NCBI RefSeq assembly: GCF_938010525.1
Contig: NZ_CALLVK010000020.1
Coordinates: 62,001 to 126,000, forward strand
DNA: 64,000 nucleotides
Source of the DNA: Abiotrophia sp938010525
Lineage (GTDB): Bacteria > Bacillota > Bacilli > Lactobacillales > Aerococcaceae
Direction: 5' to 3'
The position numbers and the translations under genes were made by a program. Position 1 is the stretch's first letter. Each line of letters starts with the position of its first letter. Under the pieces are notes generated by a model. That model ran no database searches. It was given only the letters and a program-made list of their open reading frames with translations, and was not told the origin of the DNA. Shown piece by piece: positions 15,945 to 24,834 of this stretch.

Positions 15945-17468
15945 CTATTGGCCGAGTACTTGCTTAATTTGAGCTTGACGCTCAGCCAAGCTAGCCTCAT
16001 CCACTTGCATCATATAGAGTTCAGCGCCCGGCATAGCATAAGATGGCAAGCCAGTTGAACCGTGGCCAGTCAGGGCGACTGAGGTAACTGTGTAAGCTTG
16101 ACCGCTCTCAAGTTGCTCGTTGACCAGTTCCATGACCTTAGCCAGTGGCAGATTGGTTTGCACCGACTGGCTCATGCGGTCCATGACTTCTTGGGCTTGG
16201 AGCAGGGTCTGGCGACTGCCTAATTTCTTAATCAGGGCCGTAATAACCTTCTCATGGTTCTTGCCGCGGTCATTATCCCCACCTGAAAGGGAGTAGCGTT
16301 CACGCACGAAGCCTAGGGCTTGGTCGGCATTAAGGTGAAGTTCACCAACCGGGAAATCGTATTTGCCGTAGAGGGAGGTAAAGGCTTGGTCGTTGTAGAC
16401 ATCAATGCCCCCTACCGTATCGATGATATTGAGGAAGGAGGTAAAGTTGAGGCGGACATAATAGTCGATTGGCGTGTCGTAGAGACGGGCCAAGGTATGC
16501 ATGGAAGCCTCCACGCCATAGATCCCCGAGTGAGTCAACTTGTCCTTCTGGTCTGCCCCGCCATCCGCAATCGGCACATAGGCGTCACGTGGCGTAGTGG
16601 TCAGAAGAATCTGGTGAGTCTTAGGGTTGATAGTGGCGATAACGTTGACGTCTGACCGAGAGACGGAGCTGACTGGCCCGAAGGTATCAATCCCTGAAAT
16701 GTAGAGGTTGAAAGGCTGGTTCTCAGCTGGCGTCTGGCTGGTCTGCTGGGTTTCCGTCGCTGGCTTAGCCGGCTCTTCGGCTACTTCGGTCACATGATTG
16801 TACTGATAGAGCTTCTTGATCTTGCTGCTGAAGTCGCTAGCCATGCCTTCTAAGAGGGACTCATAGCCTGAGTTGAGGACCATGGCTTGAGCCTTGCCGT
16901 CCAGGAGTTGTTGGTAGGCCGCTAGGTAAGATGGCACTTCCTCAACGGTCACACTTACCTGGCGTTTGGCCTTGAGGTCGTCGACTAGGGCTTGGACATT
17001 TTCGCGATCTTGGCCCAGCGGCGCTAGGACCACTTTGCCGTCTAAGGCCGACACATCTGCCACGCCACCTTCTGCTAGGGTAGCCAGGCTCATGGTCAGT
17101 TCCTTCTTCTGGGTATTGGTATTGAGTTTGTTGAAGAAATTGACGGTGGCATTCATTTGGTAGGCGCCGTAGCTAGCCCCCAAAATGACGATCGTGGCTA
17201 GGATCAGGGTGGTTTTGCCCAGACGCTTGAGGCCGTTAAGCAGAATCAGGAGCAGTAAGACTGCGCCCAAGCCGCCCAAGACCCAGAGATGGTAGCCGCG
17301 CCCGGCCAGAATCTTGTAGGTTAAGAGGAAATAGGCAACCAAGCCACTGGCTACCGCTGCCAAAATAATAAAGAGCCAGTTAATCCGCCAGAGCACTGAC
17401 TTAGTCCGCCCATGGCCATGGCGGGAGTGACCGTGACGCCGGCCCTTTGAGTGATGTGATGCTGTCAT
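15945..17468 (-). CDS. LytR-CpsA-Psr (LCP) family glycopolymer ligase
   Basis: 507 residues. A short cytoplasmic tail very rich in His, Arg and Gly (SHHSKGRRHGHSRHGHGR) is followed by three hydrophobic segments (~30-110), an extracellular accessory domain (~130-220), a Thr/Pro/Glu linker and the LCP domain: NLYISGIDTFG, SRSDVNVIATI, TTTPRDAYV, LNADQALGFVRERYSL and GGDNDRGKNHEKVI. The conserved Asp and Arg residues that bind pyrophosphate-lipid substrates are present. These proteins attach polysaccharides or teichoic acids to peptidoglycan. The three-span architecture matches CpsA of streptococci. In an operon with glf; hairpin array B and a terminator lie upstream. Confidence 0.9.
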   Translation of the reverse strand: MTASHHSKGRRHGHSRHGHGRTKSVLWRINWLFIILAAVASGLVAYFLLTYKILAGRGYHLWVLGGLGAVLLLLILLNGLKRLGKTTLILATIVILGASYGAYQMNATVNFFNKLNTNTQKKELTMSLATLAEGGVADVSALDGKVVLAPLGQDRENVQALVDDLKAKRQVSVTVEEVPSYLAAYQQLLDGKAQAMVLNSGYESLLEGMASDFSSKIKKLYQYNHVTEVAEEPAKPATETQQTSQTPAENQPFNLYISGIDTFGPVSSVSRSDVNVIATINPKTHQILLTTTPRDAYVPIADGGADQKDKLTHSGIYGVEASMHTLARLYDTPIDYYVRLNFTSFLNIIDTVGGIDVYNDQAFTSLYGKYDFPVGELHLNADQALGFVRERYSLSGGDNDRGKNHEKVITALIKKLGSRQTLLQAQEVMDRMSQSVQTNLPLAKVMELVNEQLESGQAYTVTSVALTGHGSTGLPSYAMPGAELYMMQVDEASLAERQAQIKQVLGQ

Positions 17469-17552
17469 TGTTAAGTTCCTTCCATAAATTGGATATCATT
17501 TCGTCGTTACTTTTTGCACTAAAAGTTATTATAGCAAAGATTCCGCCCCGGC

Positions 17553-17576
17553 AAAAGCCCCTAAGGGGCTTTTTTT
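17553..17576. terminator. Hairpin terminator between array B and the LCP gene
   Basis: AAAAGCCCC-TA-AGGGGCTTTTTTT: 9-bp stem with a 2-nt loop, T7 on the plus strand and T4 on the minus strand. Its position would insulate the LCP-glf operon from minus-strand transcription coming from capA through the array. Confidence 0.7.
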
Positions 17577-17613
17577 CTAGCTAGAGGTCCAGGTTTTTGG
17601 CCTTTCCATTCTA

Positions 17614-17973
17614 GCTAGTGGTCCACTCGAAAAAGTGGTTCACTGGCTCATGACTTCCTCCCTGTTTCCCGCACTTTTCCTAGCTTGCCAACCGAGCTAG
17701 TGGTCCACTCGAAAAAGTGGTCCACTGGCTCTCGACTTTTTCCCCGGTTTCAGCCTTTTCCGGCCTTTCCAACCGAGCTAGTGGTCCACTCGAAAGAGTG
17801 GTCCACTGGCTCTCGACTTTTTCCACGGTTTCGCCCTTTTTCCATGCTTTCCATCCCAGCTAGTGGTCCACTCGATGGAGTGGACCACTAGCTCTCGGAT
17901 TGGACCACGTTTTCTGCCTTTTTCCCAGCCCCCCACATAGCCAATGGCCCACTCAAAGGAGTGGGCCATTGGC
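17614..17973. repeat. Hairpin-repeat array B (5 units, ~81-bp period)
   Basis: Units at 17614-17649, 17694-17731, 17775-17812, 17858-17893 and 17940-17973; start-to-start 80, 81, 83 and 82 bp. The arms are TAGTGGTCCACTC / GAGTGGACCACTA(G) as in arrays A and C. The fifth unit has changed arms (CCAATGGCCCACTC / GAGTGGGCCATTGG) in which both sides change together, so pairing is kept. It ends 11 bp from the capA stop. Spacers are pyrimidine-rich on the plus strand. There is no other content in the 17577-17983 gap. Confidence 0.92.
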
Positions 17974-17983
17974 GCAAACTATA

Positions 17984-19327
17984 TTAGCGATGAATATCGG
18001 TATCTTCCTGGGTCCACTGGGTTTCTAGGTGGCTGACATAGCGGAAGTCTTTGGTATAGAGTTGCATGCGCTGGCGAATAATCTCGTACCAGTCGGCACC
18101 CTCGGTGACCGCGTAGCGATTGTAGTCGGCCATAGGCACCGTTTCGTAGAACTCGGCATTCTCGGCACCCGTAATGTAGATTGGCATGAACTTGGGATCC
18201 GTGACCGTCACTTGGCCGTCCTCGCCGCGTTTGAACGTCACCTCGGTGATGCCCCCTTGCTTATTAGCCGGGTAAATTTGGCCCGACATGAAGCTAGCCT
18301 GGGAGTAGATGGCAAAGGTCTGCTTGCCGTTAAACCACTGCATAGGTTGCAAGACATGCGGGTGGCCGCCCAAAATCAATTTGACGCCAGCATCGCTCAG
18401 GGCTTGGAAGACTTGCTCCTGAGTTGGATCTGGAGTAGTGTCATATTCCTGACCTAGCTGCAAAGTCACCACCACAGCATCGACCTTGTCTTTGAGGGCT
18501 TTGACATCTTCTACCATCTGAGGCAGGTCTACCAGGTTAATCAAATAAGGCTGGTCTTCTGGCACGGGCACGCCGTTGGTGCCGTAGGAATAGGTCAGAA
18601 TCCCTATCTTAATGCCATTCTTCTCGATAATGCGCGGGGTATCGTGATCCTCCTGGCTCTCAAAGCTCCCCACATAAGGCATCTTGGCCTCTTTGAGGTT
18701 AGCAATAGAGGCTAGCGCCCCACGCGCCGAATAGTCCAAGGTATGGTTAGTCCCGTTGGTCACCATGTCCACACCGATGGCCTGAAGGGCCTTGAGAATC
18801 TGCTTAGGTGCATTGAAGGAAGGGTAACCAGTCACCGGATACTGAGGGTTGGCCACAATAACTTCCATATTAGCCAAAGTCACGTCAGCATAGGACATGT
18901 ATGGAGCAATCTGCGCCAGCATTGGGTAGAAATCATAGGCGCCCCCTGGATTTTCCCAGCTGATGCCGTCCTTGTGGAGCCGATCGACCGCTGATTTGTA
19001 GAAAGGATTCTTAACGCTGGCCATCTCGCTGACAAATTCATGCAATAAGACATCGCCAACTGAGCGCAACTTGAGCTCTCCCTCTTTGCCTTCAAAAGGC
19101 GTTTCTTGATCCTTAGCCTTCAGACCTACCAGAGGCTCTGCCAAGACCAGAGGCTTGGACTCACTTGAGGAGCTCTCGCTGACCACTGACTCCGATTCTA
19201 TGTTCTGCAAATGATCATGGGGCTGGCCCGCCAGGAGGCCAATCATGGCGAAACCGGACACCAGGAAGAGAACAAAGGCAAGCGCAATAAGTTGCGGACG
19301 ATACTTACTTAAAAACTCTGATTTCAT
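17984..19327 (-). CDS. CapA family protein (PGA_cap metallophosphatase fold)
   Basis: 447 residues from the ATG at 19327; AAAGGGG lies 8 nt upstream. One N-terminal membrane anchor (~15-32) and a Ser-rich linker precede the CapA domain: LRSVGDVLLHEF, ADVTLANMEVIV, AIGVDMVTNGTNHTLDYS, VVTLQLGQEYD and LILGGHPHVLQPM. These are the metal-binding and substrate motifs of the calcineurin-like CapA/PgsA family. The founding members help make poly-gamma-glutamate capsules, but no pgsBC partners are visible here, so a wall-glycan or hydrolytic role is more likely. Possible promoters with TTGACG or TTGACC boxes lie around 19390-19420. Confidence 0.85.
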   Translation of the reverse strand: MKSEFLSKYRPQLIALAFVLFLVSGFAMIGLLAGQPHDHLQNIESESVVSESSSSESKPLVLAEPLVGLKAKDQETPFEGKEGELKLRSVGDVLLHEFVSEMASVKNPFYKSAVDRLHKDGISWENPGGAYDFYPMLAQIAPYMSYADVTLANMEVIVANPQYPVTGYPSFNAPKQILKALQAIGVDMVTNGTNHTLDYSARGALASIANLKEAKMPYVGSFESQEDHDTPRIIEKNGIKIGILTYSYGTNGVPVPEDQPYLINLVDLPQMVEDVKALKDKVDAVVVTLQLGQEYDTTPDPTQEQVFQALSDAGVKLILGGHPHVLQPMQWFNGKQTFAIYSQASFMSGQIYPANKQGGITEVTFKRGEDGQVTVTDPKFMPIYITGAENAEFYETVPMADYNRYAVTEGADWYEIIRQRMQLYTKDFRYVSHLETQWTQEDTDIHR

Positions 19328-19481
19328 AAACAAGACCCCTTTGTAGGAAGATAAGTGCTATAATTACAGAAATAAGACATTTATATTACATATTTTACAT
19401 CCGCCCGGTCAACCCCGTCAAGCCATTCCCCTAAAAATATTAGAAAATTTACTTGAATTTTCGTCCTTCACCCGCAAAAGC

Positions 19482-19512
19482 AAAAAAACGGCAGAAGCCT
19501 AAGCCTCTACCG
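19482..19512 (-). terminator. Terminator after the amidase gene
   Basis: CGGTAGAGGC / GCTTCTGCCG stem (one mismatch) followed by seven U residues on the minus strand, 14 bp after the stop codon. Confidence 0.85.
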
Positions 19513-19525
19513 CTATCATTTTTTC

Positions 19526-21832
19526 CTAAGCCTTACCGAAGTAAGCCTGAATGCCTTGAACCAGACCCTTAATGAGCTTGTCCTGGTAGGCAGGTTGATT
19601 AAGTTTCTTGAACTCCTCGGCGTTATCCATGAAGCCTAGCTCCACCAAAACAGCTGGCATGTCCGTCTTACGAGTCACATGCAGGTTCTGAGGACGTGCC
19701 CCTTGGTCACGGCCGCCTGTCATCTTAACCATTTCGCGTTGCAGAAGTTGAGCCAGACGCTTCCCTTCTGTAATCTTGCTTTCTGGGTGATAAGGCATGG
19801 ACATGAAGCCTTCTTCCTCAATGCTGTGATCGTGGAAGAGGGACACAATCCCCTGCACCTTGCCAGACAGAGCCGCCGGCATAGCGTTGTGGTGAACGCT
19901 GACGAAGATATCCGGCATGAGTCGGTTAGGCTCAAGCTCGCGTTGGCCTAGCGGAATTTCCTTGTCGTCCACGCGCGACTCATAGACCTCATAGCCTAGA
20001 CGGCGGAGTCGGTCAGCCAGTGGCCGGGTAATGTCTAAGTTCATGTCCTTCTCGGCACGACCAAAGGCCACCGCCCCGGTCTCGGCACCACCATGACCTG
20101 CGTCAATGTAGACGGTCCGCTTGCCCATTGGTACTTCCACTAAGTCAGAACGTTTAGCATAAGCAAAGACCTTGTTATTGCGAATCAGCGCCACTTCAGC
20201 GTTCTTAGAGCCTGGTAGACTCGCCACGCCAAAGCGTTGGCCGAAGTAGTCCTTAACCGGCACGGTCTGGCGCTTGCCATTGGCGTCTAGGACTTGAAGG
20301 GTGGTGCCAATGCCGCGAACCTTGACTTCGTGGTTAACTAGACGCTCTTGGTATTGCAGCTGGAGACGACCACCTGGCGCGGTCAGCAAAAGGTTACCTC
20401 CTTGTTGGCTGAGGCTCCGGTCACCATGCCAGATGACTTCACTAGCATTGCCTACGCCACCTACTACTTGATAGACTTGTCCCTTGCGTATTTGGCTGGC
20501 GTCGAAGAAGAGTTCGAAGAGTCGCGGATTTTGAGTGGCTTTCACTTGGACATTGACTTTATGACGGCCATCCTGAGATAGGACTTGGGCACTCACTTCC
20601 TTAGCTGGCGCCGCTTCTCGATAGCCGGCCGCATCATAAGCCCCGTAAGACAAGTGAGCCAAAATCTTGGCTACCCCGTCTACTAGAGAGAAGTCATAGA
20701 AAGAAGTCGAAATCCCCTTGTCAACTGGCTTAGCAGGAGCCGCCTTCTTAACTAGGAAGCGTTGCTTGGCTACCATGGCGGTCAAGTCCCCTGACTCTTG
20801 CTTGTAGCTATTGTCGCCTGCCCAGAGGGCTTCTTCCTTATTAGCCACACTAATCAGCACCCGGTAGGTTTGGTCGGCCTTAAGCGCCGTCCGATCAAAG
20901 TCTAGGTTGAAGAGTCGTGGATTTTGGCTAGCCCGCACCCGCAGGTCGACTTGATGCTGACCCTTAGTGGCTTCTAAGCGAGCCTTGATGACAGCTTGCG
21001 GCGCCACCTCGCGGTAACCCGTCGCATCATAAGTCCCGTAGGCAATATGGGCTAGGATAGTCCCCACCATATCAGTCGCCGAAAACTCATAGAAAGAAGT
21101 GGAAATCCCCTTTTGCACTGGGGCTGCCTTACGTAGGCTGACGCGTGCGCCTTGGGCATTGAGTTCTAAGCCGGCCACTGCCTGCTTATACTGGCGGTCG
21201 CCATACCAGAGTTGCTCCTGGTTATCAGCTACCTTAATCATCACCCGGTAAGCCATATCGGCCGCAAGGGCTTTGGAATCGAAGCTGAGCTCGAAGAGCC
21301 GTGGGTTCTGGCTTGCCTTAACTTCTAGAGGCACATGGCCTTGGCCAGTGGCGGACTGGAGTTGCGCACTAATCTGGCTCTTAGGGGCCACCTTACGGTA
21401 GCCAGCCTCATCGTAATCCCCGTAGGCAATATGAGCGAGGAAGGTCCCACGCCCGGCTGATTCGGTAAACTGATAGAAAGAAGTCGAGATGCCTTGGTCA
21501 ACCGGCTTAACTGGCGGCTGGCTATTAGCCTTAGGGGCTAAATCCAGGGCAGGAACTGCAGGCAAGGTCGCCGGCTCTGACTCATCAGCTTGAAGCAAAT
21601 CGGAACTAGCTTCTTTGGCACTAGATTCCTGATTTTGGGACGCCGACGTCTCCTGGGCTGCTTCTTGGCCTGCTGCAGCGGGGGCCACTGCTGGGGCCGA
21701 TTCTTGTAGGGGGTCCTGGACTTCATGACTGGTAGGTGCTACTGGACTGACTGATTCAGCATGCACCTGATCCAAAATCATGACAGAACCTAAGGCAACG
21801 ACCACTAAGGCCGCTAAACCATGTTTCTTCAT
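19526..21832 (-). CDS. Secreted N-acetylmuramoyl-L-alanine amidase with three N-terminal repeat domains
   Basis: 768 residues from ATG 21832 (MKKHGLAALVVV), with AGGAGG upstream. A signal peptide (~1-28) and an Ala/Glu/Ser-rich linker (~29-125) precede three homologous domains of ~125 residues. Each begins GISTSFYxF and contains LAHIAYGxYDxxGYRxxAP and QNPRLFxLxFD. A short SH3-like segment follows (VKVRGIGTTLQVLDANGK), then an Amidase_3 domain from about residue 600: YIDAGHGG, the zinc-site Glu in RAEKDMN, VSVHHNA and the catalytic Glu in VELGFMDN. It cleaves the bond between muramic acid and the stem peptide. The repeat domains are presumably wall- or protein-binding; I do not recognise the family. 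Confidence 0.88.
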   Translation of the reverse strand: MKKHGLAALVVVALGSVMILDQVHAESVSPVAPTSHEVQDPLQESAPAVAPAAAGQEAAQETSASQNQESSAKEASSDLLQADESEPATLPAVPALDLAPKANSQPPVKPVDQGISTSFYQFTESAGRGTFLAHIAYGDYDEAGYRKVAPKSQISAQLQSATGQGHVPLEVKASQNPRLFELSFDSKALAADMAYRVMIKVADNQEQLWYGDRQYKQAVAGLELNAQGARVSLRKAAPVQKGISTSFYEFSATDMVGTILAHIAYGTYDATGYREVAPQAVIKARLEATKGQHQVDLRVRASQNPRLFNLDFDRTALKADQTYRVLISVANKEEALWAGDNSYKQESGDLTAMVAKQRFLVKKAAPAKPVDKGISTSFYDFSLVDGVAKILAHLSYGAYDAAGYREAAPAKEVSAQVLSQDGRHKVNVQVKATQNPRLFELFFDASQIRKGQVYQVVGGVGNASEVIWHGDRSLSQQGGNLLLTAPGGRLQLQYQERLVNHEVKVRGIGTTLQVLDANGKRQTVPVKDYFGQRFGVASLPGSKNAEVALIRNNKVFAYAKRSDLVEVPMGKRTVYIDAGHGGAETGAVAFGRAEKDMNLDITRPLADRLRRLGYEVYESRVDDKEIPLGQRELEPNRLMPDIFVSVHHNAMPAALSGKVQGIVSLFHDHSIEEEGFMSMPYHPESKITEGKRLAQLLQREMVKMTGGRDQGARPQNLHVTRKTDMPAVLVELGFMDNAEEFKKLNQPAYQDKLIKGLVQGIQAYFGKA

Positions 21833-22019
21833 TTTGGTGATTCCTCCTAAAAAATACACATTTGTGGCTTGTAAATCCTTGTCTATCATACAAGTAAGCC
21901 ATTCAAAAAGCAATAGATTTTTGCTGGATTGGCACCAAGAAACCAAAATTTCATCTTCTAGTTAAGCCAGTGTTATTGAATGTCATCACATGGTGATAGA
22001 CGTCATAGCCCCGGCCTAT

Positions 22020-22062
22020 TAAAAAATCCTTCGCGACTAGCCATAGCCACGAGGGATTTTTG
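22020..22062 (-). terminator. Terminator at the end of the polysaccharide operon
   Basis: AAAAATCCC / GGATTTTTT stem on the minus strand with an inner GTGGCTATGGCTAG helix, ending in T6. It is the last terminator-like structure downstream of rmlD and the gene remnant. Confidence 0.6.
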
Positions 22063-22104
22063 AAATTTGTTTATGGTAGAGCACGTATTTTGGCTGACTT
22101 CTAC

Positions 22105-22136
22105 CCTATCTATTAGTGTAAACACTAATAGATAGG
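22105..22136. repeat. Perfect 15-bp inverted repeat
   Basis: CCTATCTATTAGTGT-AA-ACACTAATAGATAGG: arms identical over 15 bp with a 2-nt loop. No T run follows on either strand, so it is not an obvious terminator. It could be an operator, an mRNA 3'-end stabiliser or the scar of a mobile element. Confidence 0.8.
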
Positions 22137-22145
22137 AAGCCTTAA

Positions 22146-22253
22146 TTAAGCCTTGCGTCTTTTTAAGAAGCTTAGGGCCATCTGGCCTAGATAGCTGACA
22201 AACTGCTCGCGACTGAACCAGAGAATAGCCAGATAAATCAGAACCCCCTGTTT
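22146..22253 (-). pseudogene. C-terminal tail of a membrane protein, probably a lost polysaccharide gene
   Basis: After the rmlD stop, a frame without its own start reads KQGVLIYLAILWFSREQF then VSYLGQMALSFLKRRKA and a TAA: a hydrophobic segment, a short helix and a basic end. Flippases and other polysaccharide membrane proteins often end this way; the intact flippase at 25748 ends in a similar style but a different sequence. It looks like the 3' remnant of a gene removed when the locus was rearranged. The 21833-22265 gap otherwise holds only the two hairpins listed. Confidence 0.5.
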
Positions 22254-22265
22254 TCAAGCTTTAAA

Positions 22266-23108
22266 CTAATCATTTAAGGAAGACAAGAATTGTTGTAGGG
22301 CATCACGCCAAGTAGGTATAGTAAAACCTAATCGCTTGGCCTTTTGCAAGCTCATTACGGAATGTTTAGGGCGATAGGCTTTTTGCGGAAATTCATCCGA
22401 AGTCACTGGCAAAACCTCAACATCCGTGTCTTTCAAAATTTCTCTAGCAAATTCATACCAAGTACAAGCATCATCATTGGATAAATGGTAGATGCCATAT
22501 GGCGATTGATTTTGAAGTAGGAAAACCACAAACTCTGCCAGTGTCCGAGTCCAAGTCGGACGGCCATACTGATCATTAACAATTGTTAACTGCGGACGTT
22601 CCTTAGCTAGGCGTCTCATAGTGTAAACAAAATTATGCCCATATTTCCCAAAAACCCATGAAGTTCGGATAATGTAGTAATTCGAGAGCAAATCTCGAAC
22701 AACCTCTTCGCCTTGCAACTTAGCTTTACCGTATTCATTCATGGGATTAGTAGGTGAATCCACCAAGTACTCACCGTCCGCTAAATTACCGTCAAACACA
22801 TAGTCCGTACTGATATAAACTAACGGAATTCCTAATTCTTTAGCTGCAGTGGCTAAATAGCGAGTGCCGTCGACATTAACCTTATAACTTAATTCCCGGC
22901 CTTCATCTTCTGCCTTGTCCACAGCAGTATAGGCTGCACAATGAATAATATGGCTAGGTTGTACTCGACGAAGTGTCTCAAATACTTGTTTTTGATTAGT
23001 AATATCCAAGTTATCTAGCGTTGTGGCCTCATATTTCAGCCCCATATCATCAAGCAAATAACATAATTCTGTTCCTAGCTGACCATTTGCACCTGTGATT
23101 AAGTACAT
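22266..23108 (-). CDS. rmlD: dTDP-4-dehydrorhamnose reductase
   Basis: 280 residues. NAD(P)-binding start MYLITGANGQLGTELCYLL, HCAAYTAVDKAEDE (the RmlD signature), YISTDYVFDG, catalytic YxxxK in YGKAKLQGE and RTSWVFGKYGHNFV. It performs the last step of dTDP-L-rhamnose synthesis. Last intact gene of the rmlACBD block and of the whole polysaccharide operon; 12 nt after rmlB. Confidence 0.97.
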   Translation of the reverse strand: MYLITGANGQLGTELCYLLDDMGLKYEATTLDNLDITNQKQVFETLRRVQPSHIIHCAAYTAVDKAEDEGRELSYKVNVDGTRYLATAAKELGIPLVYISTDYVFDGNLADGEYLVDSPTNPMNEYGKAKLQGEEVVRDLLSNYYIIRTSWVFGKYGHNFVYTMRRLAKERPQLTIVNDQYGRPTWTRTLAEFVVFLLQNQSPYGIYHLSNDDACTWYEFAREILKDTDVEVLPVTSDEFPQKAYRPKHSVMSLQKAKRLGFTIPTWRDALQQFLSSLND

Positions 23109-23120
23109 TGTTTCTACCCC

Positions 23121-24149
23121 TTACTGCCCATTCTTGGCATAATTCGCTTCAACTTCTTCTTTCTGACCTTGCCACCACTCTTGATTCTCTCGATACCATG
23201 AAATAGTATCTTCTAACCCGGCTCGGAAATCAGTGAATTGAGGCGTCCAACCTAATTCATCTCTCAACTTACTTGCGTCAATAGCATATCGCAAATCATG
23301 GCCTGCTCGGTCATTGACATGCTCATAAGCATCTTTAGGTTGTCCCATCAATTCCAAGATAAGTTCAATCACTGTCTTGTTGTCTTCTTCTCCGTCAGCG
23401 CCAATCAAGTAGGTTTCCCCTATCTTACCTTTAGTTAGAATCGTCCAAACCGCAGAAGAGTGATCTTCTGTATGAATCCAGTCACGAACATTCTTACCTT
23501 GGCCATAAAGTTTTGGCTTAATCCCACTTAAGATATTGGTAATCTGGCGAGGAATAAATTTCTCAATGTGCTGATATGGTCCATAATTATTGGAGCAATT
23601 TGATAAGGTTGCTTTCAGGCCAAAGGAGCGCACCCAAGCCTTCACCAGCAAATCAGACCCCGCCTTAGTAGAAGAGTATGGGCTTGAAGGATTGTATGGT
23701 GTTTTATCTGTAAATTTTTCGCCTTCCCCTTCACCGTGACCTGGGAGATCTTCTCTAAGAGGTAAATCTCCATAGACTTCATCGGTTGAAACGTGGTGAA
23801 AACGAACATCATATTTGCGACAAGCTTCAATTAAAGTATATGTCCCTATCAGGTTAGTATGTACAAAAGGGTAGGGGTCCTTTAACGAGTTGTCATTATG
23901 AGACTCTGCTGCGTAATGAACTACTGCATCTGCGTCTTTTACTATTTTATCTACTAACTCTGCATCTGCAATGTCTCCTACTATCAATTCACATCGATTT
24001 TCTGGTAGGCCAGCCAAATTGGCCCGATTACCTGCGTAAGTTAGCTTGTCAAGTACGGTTACTTTAACATCTGGATGGTGGTTAATCACGTAATGTACAA
24101 AATTTGAGCCAATAAATCCGGCACCACCCGTTACTATAATATGTTGCAT
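23121..24149 (-). CDS. rmlB: dTDP-glucose 4,6-dehydratase
   Basis: 342 residues from ATG 24149 (MQHIIVTGGAGFIGSNFVHY), with GGAGG directly upstream. Contains VHYAAESHNDNSL, the dehydratase motif HVSTDEVYGDL, catalytic YSSTKAGSDLLVKAW and NNYGPYQHIEKFIPRQI. It converts dTDP-glucose to dTDP-4-keto-6-deoxyglucose. Part of rmlA-C-B-D. Confidence 0.97.
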   Translation of the reverse strand: MQHIIVTGGAGFIGSNFVHYVINHHPDVKVTVLDKLTYAGNRANLAGLPENRCELIVGDIADAELVDKIVKDADAVVHYAAESHNDNSLKDPYPFVHTNLIGTYTLIEACRKYDVRFHHVSTDEVYGDLPLREDLPGHGEGEGEKFTDKTPYNPSSPYSSTKAGSDLLVKAWVRSFGLKATLSNCSNNYGPYQHIEKFIPRQITNILSGIKPKLYGQGKNVRDWIHTEDHSSAVWTILTKGKIGETYLIGADGEEDNKTVIELILELMGQPKDAYEHVNDRAGHDLRYAIDASKLRDELGWTPQFTDFRAGLEDTISWYRENQEWWQGQKEEVEANYAKNGQ

Positions 24150-24250
24150 ATATACCTCCACTAGTAAATCTTGACTATTTGCTTCTGGGTTGTTGACTGT
24201 CCCAATGCCCCAAACACCAATTCTGATAACCCGTCGACTAGACGCAAGAA

Positions 24251-24823
24251 TTAGATTTCTCCATAGACAAAATCATTCAGTTTTTCGAATTCTTTAAATG
24301 TTGGATGTTTAGCATCCTTTTCAGATGTAATGGCCTGACTCAAATCCATTTGCCAATCAATTCCTAGTTCAGGATCATCAAAGGCAATACCCGCATCCGC
24401 ATCTGCCTGATAATAGTTATCACACTTATATAGGAAGTTAACATTAGGCGTTAAGGTCGCAAATCCATGCGCGAAGCCTCTAGGTACCAATAACTGACGG
24501 TGATTATGTTCAGATAGAATAAAGCTTTCCCATTGGCCGTATGTTGGGCTTCCCTTGCGTAAGTCCACTATGACATCTAAAACTGCCCCAGTCACAACTC
24601 GAATTAGCTTGGTCTGTGCAGCTTGTCCCTTTTGGAAGTGTAATCCTCTCACGACACCTGCCTGAGCAGACAAGGAGTGATTATCTTGGACAAATTCATG
24701 ATGAATGCCCAATTCATTGAATTTAGTTTGAGAATAACTCTCCATGAAAAAGCCTCGATGATCTCCATATACATCCGGCTCGATAATTTTCACATCTGCT
24801 AATTTTGCCTCTCTTACTAACAT
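24251..24823 (-). CDS. rmlC: dTDP-4-dehydrorhamnose 3,5-epimerase
   Basis: 190 residues. YGDHRGFFMESYSQTKFNELG, the catalytic-His motif VVRGLHFQ, DVIVDLRKGSPTYGQW, VPRGFAHGFATL and the Tyr of FLYKCDNYY. It epimerises C3 and C5 on the way to dTDP-rhamnose. About 100 nt separate it from rmlB with no gene in between; 11 nt separate it from rmlA. Confidence 0.97.
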   Translation of the reverse strand: MLVREAKLADVKIIEPDVYGDHRGFFMESYSQTKFNELGIHHEFVQDNHSLSAQAGVVRGLHFQKGQAAQTKLIRVVTGAVLDVIVDLRKGSPTYGQWESFILSEHNHRQLLVPRGFAHGFATLTPNVNFLYKCDNYYQADADAGIAFDDPELGIDWQMDLSQAITSEKDAKHPTFKEFEKLNDFVYGEI

Positions 24824-24834
24824 TGGCTCTCTCC

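Noticed and set aside
17685..17969. Open frames in array B
   Set aside because: Repeats of the hairpin arms (ELVVHSKEWSTGS) in translation; not genes.
22003..22257. 84-codon minus-strand frame after rmlD
   Set aside because: Its composition is not protein-like and a different frame in the same place encodes the hydrophobic gene tail reported above.
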